DNA of 64,000 bases from Gemmiger sp. An194 (GCF_002160145.1 NZ_NFKA01000004.1:62001-126000); one strand, 5' to 3'. Shown: positions 53,756-63,324, numbered from the stretch's first letter. Made by a program: numbers and translations. The notes: generated by a model from the sequence alone, not told the origin.

Positions 53756-54244
53756 TTAATATCCGAACACACCTTCCAGGGATTCATCCTGATCGATCCA
53801 GTCCTGCACCTCAATCACCCGATATTCATCCTTGGTGTCACGAATATAGACCCGCTCAATGCCCGCGTTGATGATCATTCGCTTACACATGGAACAACTG
53901 TTAGCGCTTTGTACATAGTCTTTGGTGGCCATATCGATGCCCACCAGATACAGCTGACTGCCCAGCATCTTATCGCGAGGCGCACTGATGATCGCGTTCG
54001 CTTCCGCATGTACACTGCGGCAGACCTCATAGCGCTCTCCACGGGGAATCTGAAGCTTCTGGCGGATGCACACGTTCAGATCGCTGCAGTTCTTTCTGCC
54101 TCGGGGAGCACCCACATAACCGGTGGAGATCACCTCGTCGTTTTTTACGATCACTGCACCGTAATTCCGACGCAGGCAGGTCCCTCGCTGCAAAACGATC
54201 TCTGCAAGATCCAGATAGTAATTGATTTTATCGCGGCGCTCCAT
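53756..54244 (-). CDS. comEB: dCMP deaminase family protein (ComEB-like)
   Basis: 162 residues with the zinc-deaminase motifs VHAEANAI near 80 (catalytic Glu) and NSCSMCKRM near 117 (Cys pair), and ILQRGTCLRRNYGAVIV at the start. It should deaminate dCMP to dUMP for dTTP supply. ATG 54244 is selected by GGGGAGGGG 6 nt upstream. Confidence 0.92.
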   Translation of the reverse strand: MERRDKINYYLDLAEIVLQRGTCLRRNYGAVIVKNDEVISTGYVGAPRGRKNCSDLNVCIRQKLQIPRGERYEVCRSVHAEANAIISAPRDKMLGSQLYLVGIDMATKDYVQSANSCSMCKRMIINAGIERVYIRDTKDEYRVIEVQDWIDQDESLEGVFGY

Positions 54245-54277
54245 TGGCAACCCCTCCCCAATTTATTTAATAGTAGT

Positions 54278-54286
54278 ATTATAGCA
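54278..54286 (-). promoter_or_regulatory. Extended -10 promoter of comEB-radA
   Basis: On the minus strand TGCTATAAT about 35 bp before comEB; the -35 (TTTTAA at 17 bp) is weak. Confidence 0.6.
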
Positions 54287-54339
54287 TAGCTGCCAGTCGG
54301 TTAAAAGCACCGGCAGACCAAACCTCTTTTTGCAGGCAA

Positions 54340-54371
54340 CAAAAAATCCCGGCTGCAACTGCAACCGGGAT
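54340..54371 (-). terminator. Terminator of the six-tRNA operon
   Basis: On the minus strand ATCCCGGTTGCA pairs with TGCAGCCGGGAT around GT, followed by TTTTT. Confidence 0.88.
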
Positions 54372-54375
54372 CTCC

Positions 54376-54450
54376 TGGAGGTGCTGACCAGATTTGAACT
54401 GGTGAATGAAGGTTTTGCAGACCTTTGCCTTACCACTTGGCCACAGCACC
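54376..54450 (-). tRNA. tRNA-Cys (GCA)
   Basis: 75 nt with encoded CCA; acceptor GGTGCTG/CAGCACC; anticodon loop CTGCAAA gives GCA. Last gene of the cluster. Confidence 0.95.
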
Positions 54451-54457
54451 AAAAAAA

Positions 54458-54533
54458 TGGAGCGGCTTACGAGGCTCGAACTCGCTACCTCCACCTTGGC
54501 AAGGTGGCGCTCTACCAGATGAGCTAAAGCCGC
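54458..54533 (-). tRNA. tRNA-Gly (GCC), copy 1
   Basis: 76 nt with encoded CCA; acceptor GCGGCTT/AAGCCGC; anticodon loop TTGCCAA gives GCC. Identical to the copy at 54789-54864 within an 86-bp repeat. Confidence 0.95.
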
Positions 54534-54540
54534 TTATAAA

Positions 54541-54616
54541 TGGTGCCTCCGATCGGAATCGAACCAATGACACGGGGATTTTCAGTCCCCTGCTCTACCA
54601 ACTGAGCTACAGAGGC
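54541..54616 (-). tRNA. tRNA-Phe (GAA)
   Basis: 76 nt with encoded CCA; acceptor GCCTCTG/CGGAGGC with one wobble; loop CTGAAAA gives anticodon GAA. Confidence 0.95.
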
Positions 54617-54621
54617 AAAAT

Positions 54622-54698
54622 TGGCGACCCGGATGGGGCTCGAACCCACGACCTCTAGCGTGACAGGCTAGCGTTCTAACCAACTGAACTACCGGGCC
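54622..54698 (-). tRNA. tRNA-Asp (GTC)
   Basis: 77 nt with encoded CCA; acceptor GGCCCGG/CCGGGTC; loop CTGTCAC gives anticodon GTC; discriminator G73 is the aspartate identity base. Confidence 0.95.
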
Positions 54699-54701
54699 AC
54701 A

Positions 54702-54777
54702 TGGTGGAAGTTACAGGGCTCGAACCTGTGACCCTCTGCTTGTAAGGCAGATGCTCTCCCAGCTGAGCTAAACTTCC
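54702..54777 (-). tRNA. tRNA-Val (TAC)
   Basis: 76 nt with encoded CCA; acceptor GGAAGTT/AACTTCC; loop CTTACAA gives anticodon TAC. Confidence 0.95.
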
Positions 54778-54788
54778 AGACAAAAAAA

Positions 54789-54864
54789 TGGAGCGGCTTA
54801 CGAGGCTCGAACTCGCTACCTCCACCTTGGCAAGGTGGCGCTCTACCAGATGAGCTAAAGCCGC
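54789..54864 (-). tRNA. tRNA-Gly (GCC), copy 2
   Basis: Same sequence as 54458-54533. It is the first gene after the cluster promoter. Confidence 0.95.
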
Positions 54865-54909
54865 TTAACGATGTGGTTTTTGTGCCGCTGTCTCTCAGCG
54901 ACGTTGTTT

Positions 54910-54938
54910 ATTTTACCGCATCTTTCTTCTTTTGTCAA
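54910..54938 (-). promoter_or_regulatory. Promoter of the tRNA cluster
   Basis: On the minus strand TTGACA (54938-54933) and TAAAAT (54915-54910) are 17 bp apart. A small hairpin, CGCTG/CAGCG, lies in the leader before the first tRNA. Confidence 0.88.
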
Positions 54939-54963
54939 CAGGTTTTTGAAAAAATTTTTCGTA

Positions 54964-55010
54964 TTTTTATTATGCCCCGCCGGGCCTTTTCCGGTTGGCC
55001 TCGGCGGGGC
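54964..55010 (-). terminator. Hairpin terminator of hslO
   Basis: GCCCCGCCG-A-GGCC pairs with GGCC-CGGCGGGGC, followed on the minus strand by ATAATAAAAA; the T-tract is poor but the stem is very stable. Confidence 0.6.
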
Positions 55011-55045
55011 AATTCTACAATAGAAAACAGCTGTTGCAGCCTGAA

Positions 55046-55915
55046 TCAATCCAGGCTTTTCAGAAGCTTGTTCACATCCACATGATATTTCTTATCGCAG
55101 AACTGGCAGTTCACTTCCACCACAGGCTCCTCTGCCGCCAGCTTTTCCAGTTCGGCACGACCCATGCTGATCAGCGCGCGCTCAACACGTTGCTCAGTGC
55201 AGTCGCAGCGATATTCCACGTCATACTCATCCAGTACCTGCGGATCAAAGCCCTGCATGACCATTCCCATGATATCCTGCATGGTCTTCCCCTGCTGCAG
55301 CAGAGTAGTCACACTGGGAACATTGGCGATGTTCTTTTCCAGCATGGTGATCTCTTCCTCGGTGGCACCAGGCAGCAGCTGAAGCAGATAACCACCCGCG
55401 CAGGAAATGGACAGATCGGGATCTACCAGAACACCCAAGGCGCACACCGTGGGGATCTGCTCACTGGTTGCGTAATAGCTGGTGATATCCTCCGCAATCT
55501 CGCCGGATACCAGAGGAATCTGGCCCACATAAGGCTCTTTCAGTCCCAGATCGCGCACAATGCTCAGGGTACCATCCCGGCCCACTGCGCCGCCCACATT
55601 CAGCTTTCCGTCCGGGCGCAGAGGAATCTCCACCACGGGATTCTCCACATAGCCCTTTACGCAGCCCATGCCGTCTGCCACAGCCAGAACAGTACCCGCC
55701 GGGCCTCCGCCGTTTACCCGCAGGGTAATGGAATCCTTACTGTTTTTCAGCATGATTCCCATAATGGACGCTGCAGTCAGCAAACGGCCCAGAGCCGCAC
55801 TGGTTACCGCGCTGGTTTTGTGAATCTGTTCCATAGTGCGAACCAGATTGGTGGAATCTACACCACAGAAGATCACGCCGCCATTCTCCGAAATGCCGCG
55901 AATCATATTTCCCAT
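55046..55915 (-). CDS. hslO: Redox-regulated chaperone Hsp33
   Basis: 289 residues with the N-terminal chaperone domain and C-terminal zinc switch: CDC (near 234-236) and CQFC (near 266-269). Oxidation of these cysteines releases zinc and activates holdase activity. The ribosome site TGGAGA lies in the end of the methyltransferase gene 3 bp upstream. It sits at the end of the proteostasis block. Confidence 0.96.
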   Translation of the reverse strand: MGNMIRGISENGGVIFCGVDSTNLVRTMEQIHKTSAVTSAALGRLLTAASIMGIMLKNSKDSITLRVNGGGPAGTVLAVADGMGCVKGYVENPVVEIPLRPDGKLNVGGAVGRDGTLSIVRDLGLKEPYVGQIPLVSGEIAEDITSYYATSEQIPTVCALGVLVDPDLSISCAGGYLLQLLPGATEEEITMLEKNIANVPSVTTLLQQGKTMQDIMGMVMQGFDPQVLDEYDVEYRCDCTEQRVERALISMGRAELEKLAAEEPVVEVNCQFCDKKYHVDVNKLLKSLD

Positions 55916-55917
55916 AA

Positions 55918-56679
55918 TTATCGTTTCTCCATCTGTGTATATTCTTTGATTGCCGTGATGATATAGCGCTGGCTTTCCTCGGTAAGGGGCCCAAATGTCT
56001 CCCCGTCACACACGGTTTCCATCCGCAAGCCATAACGCCGGAGTACATCTTCCACATATTCCAGAGGATAGGTATACTCCTTGAAATGCTCCTCAAAGTG
56101 TTCGTCGGTATCCAGATAATGAATGCCGATCTGAATATCCACTGTCTGCTCTGTTTCGTCGTAATGGTTTTTCCAGCAACAGGTAGCATCCGGCCCCTCC
56201 AGATCGAACACATTGTCTGCCAGCACTTCCTTGTGCTTGTAAGGCGTATTCAGATCAAACAGGAAGATGCCGTCCTTTTCCATGAAAAAAGCCGCCTTTT
56301 CAATGGCCTTTTCAAAATTCTCCTTCGGACCAATGTGATTATAGGTATCAAAGGTGGAGATGGCCGCACGGATCGTGCCATACAGGTCCAGATTCAGGAT
56401 ATCCTGCCGCAGGAGCAGCAGACGCTCTGAAATTTCCAGCTCGTCTGCCTTTTCCCGCAAAACAGCCAGCATTTCCTCGGACTGGTCCACACCGATCATA
56501 TCGTAGCCTGCTTGGGTAAGCATCAAAGTCAACTCACCGGTACCGCAGCCCAGATCGACCACGATTCCGTCCAGGATGCCGTTCTTCTCCAGCTGGCTTT
56601 TCACATACAGATACAGCGCATCATAGTCCGCCGCGCCATTCAGCTCATCATAGAAGTAGGCAAACTCATTATACGCCAT
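55918..56679 (-). CDS. Class I SAM-dependent methyltransferase
   Basis: 253 residues. Motif I is VVDLGCGTGELTLML near 41-55, with GVDQSEEML (motif II) and ISTFDTYNHI (motif IV region) following. The start YNEFAYFYDELN is typical of a Firmicutes group of unknown substrate often found next to hslO or ysxC. It overlaps ysxC by 11 bp. Confidence 0.88.
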   Translation of the reverse strand: MAYNEFAYFYDELNGAADYDALYLYVKSQLEKNGILDGIVVDLGCGTGELTLMLTQAGYDMIGVDQSEEMLAVLREKADELEISERLLLLRQDILNLDLYGTIRAAISTFDTYNHIGPKENFEKAIEKAAFFMEKDGIFLFDLNTPYKHKEVLADNVFDLEGPDATCCWKNHYDETEQTVDIQIGIHYLDTDEHFEEHFKEYTYPLEYVEDVLRRYGLRMETVCDGETFGPLTEESQRYIITAIKEYTQMEKR

Positions 56680-57283
56680 CTTCCGCTTCCCCCTGCTGAA
56701 GGCATTGCTCGAACAGAGCCTGCAGCTCGGGGATTCCTGTTCCCTTTTCGCTGCTGGTCAGAATCACCGCACTGCAGCCATAGCCTTCACAAAGCTCTGC
56801 AAACCTCTGCTTTGTGGGCTCGATCTCACTTTTCTTCAGTTTATCCGCCTTGGTGAGCGCCACCACAAAAGGAATCTGCCGGTATTGCAGATACTCCAGC
56901 ATCTGCATATCATCCGCCGAGGGCATATGGCGGCTGTCCAGCAGCTGCACCAGCAGCATCCGATTGCGCTCTGCATCAAAATAGCTGTTGATCAGCTCAT
57001 CCCAGCGACGGCGGTCTGCATTGGATACCTTGGCGTAGCCGTATCCGGGCAGGTCCACAAAGTAGGCAGTATCCACCGTATAAAAATTGATGGTAGCTGT
57101 TTTGCCAGGGGTAGCACTTACCCGCGCCAGATTCTTCCGGTTGCACAGCTTGTTGATCAGGCTGGACTTGCCCACATTGGACCGGCCGGAAAACACAAAC
57201 TCCGGCCGGTCGCTGTCCGGCAGCTGGCTGGACAGACCGTAGGACGCCTGAAAGTCCGCCTTATTATAATTCAGCATTTGCAC
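56669..57283 (-). CDS. ysxC: Ribosome biogenesis GTPase YsxC/EngB
   Basis: 204 residues, TrmE-Era-like GTPase: G1 GRSNVGKSS near 33, G2 TPGKT near 58, G3 DLPGYGYAK near 76, G4 TKADK near 143. It acts in 50S subunit assembly. The start is GTG 57283 (AAGGAG 5 nt upstream) or ATG 57277. It lies directly after lon, an order shared with Bacillus. Confidence 0.96.
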   Translation of the reverse strand: MQMLNYNKADFQASYGLSSQLPDSDRPEFVFSGRSNVGKSSLINKLCNRKNLARVSATPGKTATINFYTVDTAYFVDLPGYGYAKVSNADRRRWDELINSYFDAERNRMLLVQLLDSRHMPSADDMQMLEYLQYRQIPFVVALTKADKLKKSEIEPTKQRFAELCEGYGCSAVILTSSEKGTGIPELQALFEQCLQQGEAEDGV

Positions 57284-57292
57284 ATTCTCTCC

Positions 57293-59734
57293 TTACTGCT
57301 GCACCACATTTTCCATCGGATCGTTTCGGTCTCCACCTGCAATGGGTGCCGCCGCTTTTTTCGAACGGCTCTTCTTTTCCGCAGCCTTCGGCCACACCAG
57401 CGCAGCCTTTAAAACCTGGCCCAGATTGCTCATGAGCAGGAACTCCACTGCCTTCTTCACTTCCTCATCCACTTCGTACAGATCACTCACATTGTCCTTG
57501 GGAATCAGAACCGTTTTGATTCCTTCCCGGTATGCGGCCATGCTCTTTTCCTTCAGACCGCCAATGGGGAGCACATTGCCGTGCAGGGTGATCTCACCGG
57601 TCATTGCCACATCCGCCCGTACCGGCATACCGGACAGGCAGGACACCAGAGCAGTGGTAAGGGTAACACCGGCAGAAGGGCCGTCCTTGGGAACCGCACC
57701 CTCCGGCGCATGAATATGGATATCCGCATTCTTGAGCACCGCCGGGTCAATGTGATATTCCGCACCGTGGACCCGCACATAGCTTACCGCCAGCTTGGCG
57801 CTTTCCTTCATTACATCGCCCAGAGAACCGGTCAGCTCGATTTTCCCGCTTCCGTCCGGAATCACCAGTACCTCAATGGGAAGAATCTCTCCGCCCACGC
57901 TGGTCCAGGCAAGGCCATTGGCAATGCCCACCGCATTGGTCCGGTTGTAGAAATCCGGCTTTACCCGGCGGGGACCCAGAAGTTCCTCCAGATCGGCAGC
58001 GCCGATGGAAATCTTTTCCGCGTCGCCGCTGGCAAGCTGCCGGGCGCATTTGCGCAAAACCTCTGCAATCCGGCGCTCCAGCCGGCGTACACCTGCTTCG
58101 CGGGTATAGCCGTCGATCAGGCCGTACAGGCCGCTGTTGGTGATGGTGACCATTCCCTCCATCCCGTTGCTTTTCAGCTGCTTGGGCAGCAGATGACGCT
58201 TGGCAATGTTGAACTTCTCCACCCGGGTATAGCTGGGCAGCTCGATCACATCCATACGGTCCAGAAGCGGTGCCGGGATGGTATCCAGACTGTTGGCCGT
58301 GGTGATGAACAGCACCTGGCTCAGATCAAAGGGAATATCCAGATAATGGTCCCGGAAGGTCTTGTTCTGCTCCGGGTCCAGAGCCTCCAGCAGCGCTGCT
58401 GCGGGGTCGCCCCGGAAATCGCTTGCCAGCTTGTCGATCTCATCCAGCAGCAGCAGGGGGTTCATGCTCTTGGCCGTATTGATCGCACTGATGATTTTAC
58501 CGGGCATGGCACCGATATAGGTTCTTCTGTGGCCGCGGATCTCTGCTTCATCCCGCACGCCGCCCAGGCTCATCCGGGCATATTTCCGCCCGATGCAGGT
58601 AGCGATGGAACGGGCAATAGATGTCTTGCCCACGCCCGGAGGGCCTACCAGGCAGATGATCTGCCCTTTCAGTTCCGGGTTCAGCTTGCGCACAGCCAGA
58701 ATCTCCAGAATGCGATCCTTGACCTTTTTCAGCCCGTAATGTTCTTTGTTGAGAATATTCTCTGCCCGGCGGATGTCCAGATCATCCACCGTATACTGGC
58801 CCCAGGGCAGGCCCAGGCAGGTATCCAGATAGGTGCGGATCACCGCCGCCTCCTGACTGTTGCCGGGCATACGGCTTAACCGATCCATTTCCTTACCCAG
58901 TTTTTCCACTGCCTCCTGCGGCAGATTCAGTGCCTCCATCTGCTGACGATAACGGTCCGCCTCAAAGCGGGTGTCCTCGTCTTCGTCCAGCTCCTGAGCA
59001 ATCACACGCATCTGCTCCCGCAGGTAGTAGTCCCGCTGGTTTTTATCCATCTGGTCATTCACACGCTCGTGGATGTCCTGTTCAATGGCCAAAACCTGAT
59101 TCTCCCGCTTGAGCAGATCCACCAGCTTCTGCAGGCGCCCCATCAGAGTGCCTTCGTCCAGAATGGCCTGCTTATCTTGGTACTTGAAGAGCAGATTTGC
59201 CGGAACGTATTCACTCAGGAATACCGGATCGTTATTTGTAACAATATTGTAGACCACATCCTTGGAAAGGCGGCTGTTCAAGCTGAGATACTGTTCAAAC
59301 AACCCCTTCAGGCTGCGAACCAGCGCCTCAGCCTCCACGCTTTTTTCCGCCTTTACACCGCGGACCGGCGCAGGCTTGATGGACGCTACCAGCATCTGGT
59401 CATTGCTTTCCACTGCCAGCAGACGGGCGCGGGTCTTGCCCTCCACCAGCACCTTAACCAGCTCATCGGATACCCGCAGAATCTGTTTGATCTCCGCCAC
59501 CACGCCATGCCGATACAAATCGTCCGTGGTAGGATCTTCCGTTTCCATATCGCGCTGGGCGATCAAAAAGATCGGGCTGCTGTTGGCCATGGCCCATTCG
59601 ATGGCCGCAATGCTCTTGGCACGGCCCACTTCAAAATGTACAACGTTATTGGGGAACAGCACCAACCCGCGCAGCGCAATGGCGGGAAGGCGCTCCACAT
59701 TGTGCTCCACTTTAATCTTCACACGCTCAGACAT
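57293..59734 (-). CDS. lon: ATP-dependent protease Lon (LonA)
   Basis: 813 residues: N-terminal LON domain (LPAIALRGLVLFPNNVVHFE), coiled region (about 190-290), AAA+ module with Walker A GPPGVGKTS near 366 and Walker B LLLLDEIDK, and a protease domain with catalytic Ser in PKDGPSAGVT near 690 and the partner Lys about 43 residues later. Cytosolic quality-control protease. A Lys/Arg/Ser/Ala-rich tail (KKSRSKKAAAP) follows the protease domain. AGGAGG precedes ATG 59734. Confidence 0.97.
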   Translation of the reverse strand: MSERVKIKVEHNVERLPAIALRGLVLFPNNVVHFEVGRAKSIAAIEWAMANSSPIFLIAQRDMETEDPTTDDLYRHGVVAEIKQILRVSDELVKVLVEGKTRARLLAVESNDQMLVASIKPAPVRGVKAEKSVEAEALVRSLKGLFEQYLSLNSRLSKDVVYNIVTNNDPVFLSEYVPANLLFKYQDKQAILDEGTLMGRLQKLVDLLKRENQVLAIEQDIHERVNDQMDKNQRDYYLREQMRVIAQELDEDEDTRFEADRYRQQMEALNLPQEAVEKLGKEMDRLSRMPGNSQEAAVIRTYLDTCLGLPWGQYTVDDLDIRRAENILNKEHYGLKKVKDRILEILAVRKLNPELKGQIICLVGPPGVGKTSIARSIATCIGRKYARMSLGGVRDEAEIRGHRRTYIGAMPGKIISAINTAKSMNPLLLLDEIDKLASDFRGDPAAALLEALDPEQNKTFRDHYLDIPFDLSQVLFITTANSLDTIPAPLLDRMDVIELPSYTRVEKFNIAKRHLLPKQLKSNGMEGMVTITNSGLYGLIDGYTREAGVRRLERRIAEVLRKCARQLASGDAEKISIGAADLEELLGPRRVKPDFYNRTNAVGIANGLAWTSVGGEILPIEVLVIPDGSGKIELTGSLGDVMKESAKLAVSYVRVHGAEYHIDPAVLKNADIHIHAPEGAVPKDGPSAGVTLTTALVSCLSGMPVRADVAMTGEITLHGNVLPIGGLKEKSMAAYREGIKTVLIPKDNVSDLYEVDEEVKKAVEFLLMSNLGQVLKAALVWPKAAEKKSRSKKAAAPIAGGDRNDPMENVVQQ

Positions 59735-59800
59735 ATCCAGGGAACCTCCTGCTGCCTCCTTGAAAAAAGAGACGGTTCAATATAGTGTATTTGACTTTAT

Positions 59801-59829
59801 ATTATACACAAAAAGTAGAGTTAATTCAA
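59801..59829 (-). promoter_or_regulatory. Promoter of lon-ysxC-methyltransferase-hslO
   Basis: On the minus strand TTGAAT (59829-59824) and TATAAT (59806-59801) are 17 bp apart. No CIRCE or CtsR-like heat-shock operator was seen. Confidence 0.8.
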
Positions 59830-59865
59830 GTAATGCCCGGTGAACATCTAAGGAATGAACGCACC

Positions 59866-59898
59866 AAAGGGGCCCTCTTACAAGCAGAGAGCCCCTTT
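59866..59898 (-). terminator. Hairpin after clpX
   Basis: AAAGGGGCTCTC pairs with GAGGGCCCCTTT (one wobble) on the minus strand. A T-run beyond the stem is lacking. Confidence 0.55.
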
Positions 59899-59913
59899 CG
59901 GCATTCCGGCCCA

Positions 59914-61239
59914 TTACAGGATCGGCATATTGTTCTTATAACGCTTGCGCACTGCGCCGTATTCCAGCTCCGGCTTGCCGCCATTCACCGTATCCTCGGT
60001 AATGGTCGCCCGGATGATGGTGGGATCGCTGGGGATCTCGTACATGATGGGAATCAGCATGTTCTCCATCACGCTGCGCAGACCACGTGCACCGCTCTTT
60101 CGCTCGATGGTCTTGCGGGCCACCATGCGTAGAGCGTCGTCGGTGAAGTCCAAATCCACATTATCCATCTTGAACAGCGCCTGGTACTGCTTCACGATGC
60201 TGTTCTTGGGCTCCTTCAGCACACGGACCAGGGCCTCCTCGTCCAGTGCTTCCAGAACGGTGATCACGGGAATACGGCCGATCAGCTCGGGAATCAGGCC
60301 GAACTTCACCAGATCATGAGGCTCCACCTTGCGCAGCAGGGCCTCCCGCTCCTTCTCCTCGCCGCTCTTCAGCTGGCTGCCAAAGCCCAGAACCGAGGTT
60401 TCGGTGCGGCGCTGGATGTACTTCTCCAGGCCGTCGAAGGCGCCACCGCAGATGAACAGGATGTTTTTGGTATTGATCTGAATGAACTCCTGCTGGGGAT
60501 GCTTGCGTCCGCCCTGGGGAGGAACGTTGCTCACGGTGCCCTCCAGGATCTTCAGCAGAGCCTGCTGAACGCCCTCACCGCCCACATCGCGGGTGATGGA
60601 GGGGTTCTCGCTCTTGCGGGTAATCTTGTCGATCTCGTCGATGTAAATGATGCCGATCTCGGCCTTCTGGATATCAAAATCCGCAGCCTGAATCAGCTTC
60701 AGGAGAATGTTCTCCACGTCCTCGCCCACATAACCAGCCTCAGTCAGAGTGGTGGCATCCGCGATTGCGAAGGGAACGCCCAGCATCTTGGCCAGGGTCT
60801 GCGCCAGCAGAGTCTTGCCCACACCGGAAGGGCCAAGCAGCAGAACATTGCTCTTCTGCAGCTCCACGTCCTTGTCATCGCCGCTGAGGATGCGCTTGTA
60901 GTGGTTGTAAACTGAAACCGCCAGCACACGCTTTGCGTCATCCTGCCCAATCACATACTGATCCAGACCCGCCTTGATCTCGGCGGGAGTCAGGATATTG
61001 ATGGATTCCGTGGCGGCCGGACGGCTCGCACTGCTCCGGGGCTTCGCGGACGGCTGCTGCTGACGAGGCGGCTCCGGCACGCCCTCCTCATCCAGCAGCG
61101 AGTGGCACAGTGTGATACACTCGTTGCAGATGTTTACGCCGGGGCCAATGATCATGCGCTCCACTTCGTCCTGGCTTTTGCCACAGAAACTGCAGTGGAG
61201 TGTTTTTTCCTTATCTTTTCCGGAATTGATATTTGCCAT
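59914..61239 (-). CDS. clpX: ClpXP unfoldase ClpX
   Basis: 441 residues: N-terminal zinc-binding domain ([11 protein letters not shown], then CNECITLC), an SR/PQ linker (about 55-80), Walker A GPSGVGKT near 133, Walker [10 protein letters not shown] near 195, and an IGF-type ClpP-binding loop represented by VLGFGS near 283. It unfolds substrates for ClpP. It lies 15 bp downstream of clpP. Confidence 0.97.
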   Translation of the reverse strand: MANINSGKDKEKTLHCSFCGKSQDEVERMIIGPGVNICNECITLCHSLLDEEGVPEPPRQQQPSAKPRSSASRPAATESINILTPAEIKAGLDQYVIGQDDAKRVLAVSVYNHYKRILSGDDKDVELQKSNVLLLGPSGVGKTLLAQTLAKMLGVPFAIADATTLTEAGYVGEDVENILLKLIQAADFDIQKAEIGIIYIDEIDKITRKSENPSITRDVGGEGVQQALLKILEGTVSNVPPQGGRKHPQQEFIQINTKNILFICGGAFDGLEKYIQRRTETSVLGFGSQLKSGEEKEREALLRKVEPHDLVKFGLIPELIGRIPVITVLEALDEEALVRVLKEPKNSIVKQYQALFKMDNVDLDFTDDALRMVARKTIERKSGARGLRSVMENMLIPIMYEIPSDPTIIRATITEDTVNGGKPELEYGAVRKRYKNNMPIL

Positions 61240-61254
61240 ACAATCAGCTTTCCT

Positions 61255-61839
61255 TTATCGATGAGTGATCACTGCGTCGATCAGGCCGTAATCCGCAGCC
61301 TGCTGCGCAGACAGGAAGTTGTCGCGTTCGGTGTCCGCCACAATGGTCTCATAGGACTGGCCGGTGTACTCGCTGAGCATGCGGTTCATGCGCTCACGGG
61401 TACGTACCAGATGATCGGCATGGATCTTAATGTCGGTGGTCTGACCCTGCAGGCCGCTCATCAGCGGCTGGTGGATCATGATCTCGGCGTTGGGCAGCGC
61501 CAGGCGTTTGCCCTTGGTGCCGCTGGCCAGCAAAAACGCACCCATGGAGGCAGCCATACCCATGCAGATGGTGGAAACATCGCACTTGATGTATTTCATC
61601 GTATCATGGATGGCCATACCTGCACTGATGGAGCCACCGGGGCTGTTGATGTACAGGCTGATATCTTTGTCCGGGTCCTGGCCTTCCAGATACAACAGCT
61701 GCGCCACAACCAGGCTGGCGGTGGTATCGTTCACCTCATCGCACAGCATAATGATGCGGTCGTTCAGCAAACGGGAAAAAATGTCGTAAGAACGCTCTCC
61801 TCGAGCGGTTTGTTCAATGACGTAAGGAACCAAACTCAT
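61255..61839 (-). CDS. clpP: ATP-dependent Clp protease proteolytic subunit
   Basis: 194 residues with catalytic Ser in [11 protein letters not shown] near 97, His in IMIHQP near 122 and Asp near 171. The N-terminus [19 protein letters not shown] is typical. ATG 61839 has AGGAGG 9 nt upstream; an in-frame ATG farther upstream lacks a site. Confidence 0.97.
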   Translation of the reverse strand: MSLVPYVIEQTARGERSYDIFSRLLNDRIIMLCDEVNDTTASLVVAQLLYLEGQDPDKDISLYINSPGGSISAGMAIHDTMKYIKCDVSTICMGMAASMGAFLLASGTKGKRLALPNAEIMIHQPLMSGLQGQTTDIKIHADHLVRTRERMNRMLSEYTGQSYETIVADTERDNFLSAQQAADYGLIDAVITHR

Positions 61840-61876
61840 GATTCGTCGCCTCCTGTTGATAAAATTAAGCGCCTGC

Positions 61877-61921
61877 AAAATGACCGATACGAGCAGTTAT
61901 ATTGCGCGTACCGGTCATTTT
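61877..61921. terminator. Long hairpin between tig and clpP
   Basis: AAAATGACCGATACG (61877-61891) pairs with CGTACCGGTCATTTT (61907-61921) with one wobble. The T-run is part of the stem. It may partly uncouple tig from clpPX. Confidence 0.65.
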
Positions 61922-61957
61922 GATTCCGCTTATGTAAGGGGAAGTGTGCCGAAAGGA

Positions 61958-63256
61958 TTACTCCTTGGTTACCTTCTCCTCGGTGATCTCAGCCTTCTCC
62001 TTGATGAAGTCGATGGCCTTGTTCACAGCCAGATCCTTCTTCACCTCGTCGGCATTGACCAGAGACTTCACCTTGTCGATCTCCATCTTGTACTGATCGG
62101 CAATGCGCTGCATCTCGTTCTCGTAGTCCTCGTCGCTGGCAGTGATGTTCTCAGCGGCGGCAACGGCCTCCAGAGCCAGGCGGATCTTAACCTGCTTCTC
62201 AGCCTGCTCCTTGAAGGAAGCACGGAAGCTGTCCATGGTCTGACCCATGTACTGCAGGTACATATCCAGCTTCAGGCCCTGCTGAGCCAGACGGTACTCG
62301 AAGTCACGAACCATCTCGTCCATGCGGTTCTCGTACATTACCTCGGGAATATCACCCTCGATGGTAGCGATCACCTGGTCAACCAGATCGTTCTCAACAG
62401 CCAGAGCAGCCTGCTTCTCGTTCTGCTCCTCCATACCCTTGCGGATGTTAGCCTTCAGCTCATCCAGGGTATCGAACTCGCTCACGTCCTTGGCGAACTC
62501 GTCGTCCAGCAGGGGCAGCTCCTTGGTCTTTACCTCGTGCAGCTTGATCTTGAAGACAGCAGCCTTACCAGCCAGCTCCTTGGCCTGGTACTCCTCGGGG
62601 AAGGTCACGTTCACGTCGAACTCCTCACCGGCAGCGTGGCCAACAACCTGCTCCTCGAAGCCGGGGATGAAGCTGCCGGAGCCCAGAACCAGGTTGTAGT
62701 GCTCGGCCTTGCCGCCCTCAAAGGCGACGCCATCCACAAAGCCCTCGAAATCGATATCGGCGGTGTCGCCGTTCTCAGCCTTGCCATCGCGGGTAACGAT
62801 GCGGCCGTTGCGGGCCTGCATGCGGGCCAGCTCGGCATCCACATCGGCGTCCTCAACAGTATTGACCTTCTTGGTGGCCTTTAAACCAGCGTACTGGCCA
62901 ACCTTGATCTCGGGTTTCACAGCCACAACTACCTTCAGCACAACGCCGTCCTCCAGGCTCTGGGAAACGATGTCGGCTTCGGGGCGGCCCACAGGCTCGA
63001 TGCCGGCTTCCTTCACCGCAGCCTCAAAAGCCTCGGGGAACAGATCGTTGATGGCATCGTAGTGGAAGATATCAGCGCCATACATCTTCTCGATCACAGC
63101 GCGGGGAGCGTGGCCCTTGCGGAAGCCGGGCACGTTGTACTTCTTGCCTTCGCGCTTGAACGCCTTGTCAATGGCAGCCTTAAAAGCCTCGGCATCCACC
63201 GAAAACTGTAACTCATGCATGCTCTTTTCGAGCTTTTCACTTTTTACGAGATTCAT
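61958..63256 (-). CDS. tig: Trigger factor
   Basis: 432 residues: ribosome-binding domain with GFRKGHAPRAVIEKMYG near 45-61, a PPIase-type domain (about 150-240, GDTADIDFEGFVDGVAF), and a helical C-terminal chaperone domain. It binds nascent chains at the ribosome exit. ATG 63256 has GGAGG 7 nt upstream. The tig-clpP-clpX-lon-ysxC order matches the Bacillus arrangement. Confidence 0.97.
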   Translation of the reverse strand: MNLVKSEKLEKSMHELQFSVDAEAFKAAIDKAFKREGKKYNVPGFRKGHAPRAVIEKMYGADIFHYDAINDLFPEAFEAAVKEAGIEPVGRPEADIVSQSLEDGVVLKVVVAVKPEIKVGQYAGLKATKKVNTVEDADVDAELARMQARNGRIVTRDGKAENGDTADIDFEGFVDGVAFEGGKAEHYNLVLGSGSFIPGFEEQVVGHAAGEEFDVNVTFPEEYQAKELAGKAAVFKIKLHEVKTKELPLLDDEFAKDVSEFDTLDELKANIRKGMEEQNEKQAALAVENDLVDQVIATIEGDIPEVMYENRMDEMVRDFEYRLAQQGLKLDMYLQYMGQTMDSFRASFKEQAEKQVKIRLALEAVAAAENITASDEDYENEMQRIADQYKMEIDKVKSLVNADEVKKDLAVNKAIDFIKEKAEITEEKVTKE

Positions 63257-63287
63257 TTTATTTCCTCCATACAAAGAAATTCAATTT

Positions 63288-63296
63288 ATTATACCA
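63288..63296 (-). promoter_or_regulatory. Extended -10 promoter of tig
   Basis: TGGTATAAT on the minus strand, about 30 bp before the start; a TGGAAA -35 lies 17 bp upstream with a CATGC/GCATG hairpin in the spacer. Confidence 0.65.
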
Positions 63297-63324
63297 TGCT
63301 GTGCATGGAATTTCCATACTTTCG

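Noticed and set aside
54376-54864. tRNA cluster as integration site of the element
   Set aside because: No tRNA fragment is duplicated at the element ends, and the element lies 2 kb away on the other side of radA.
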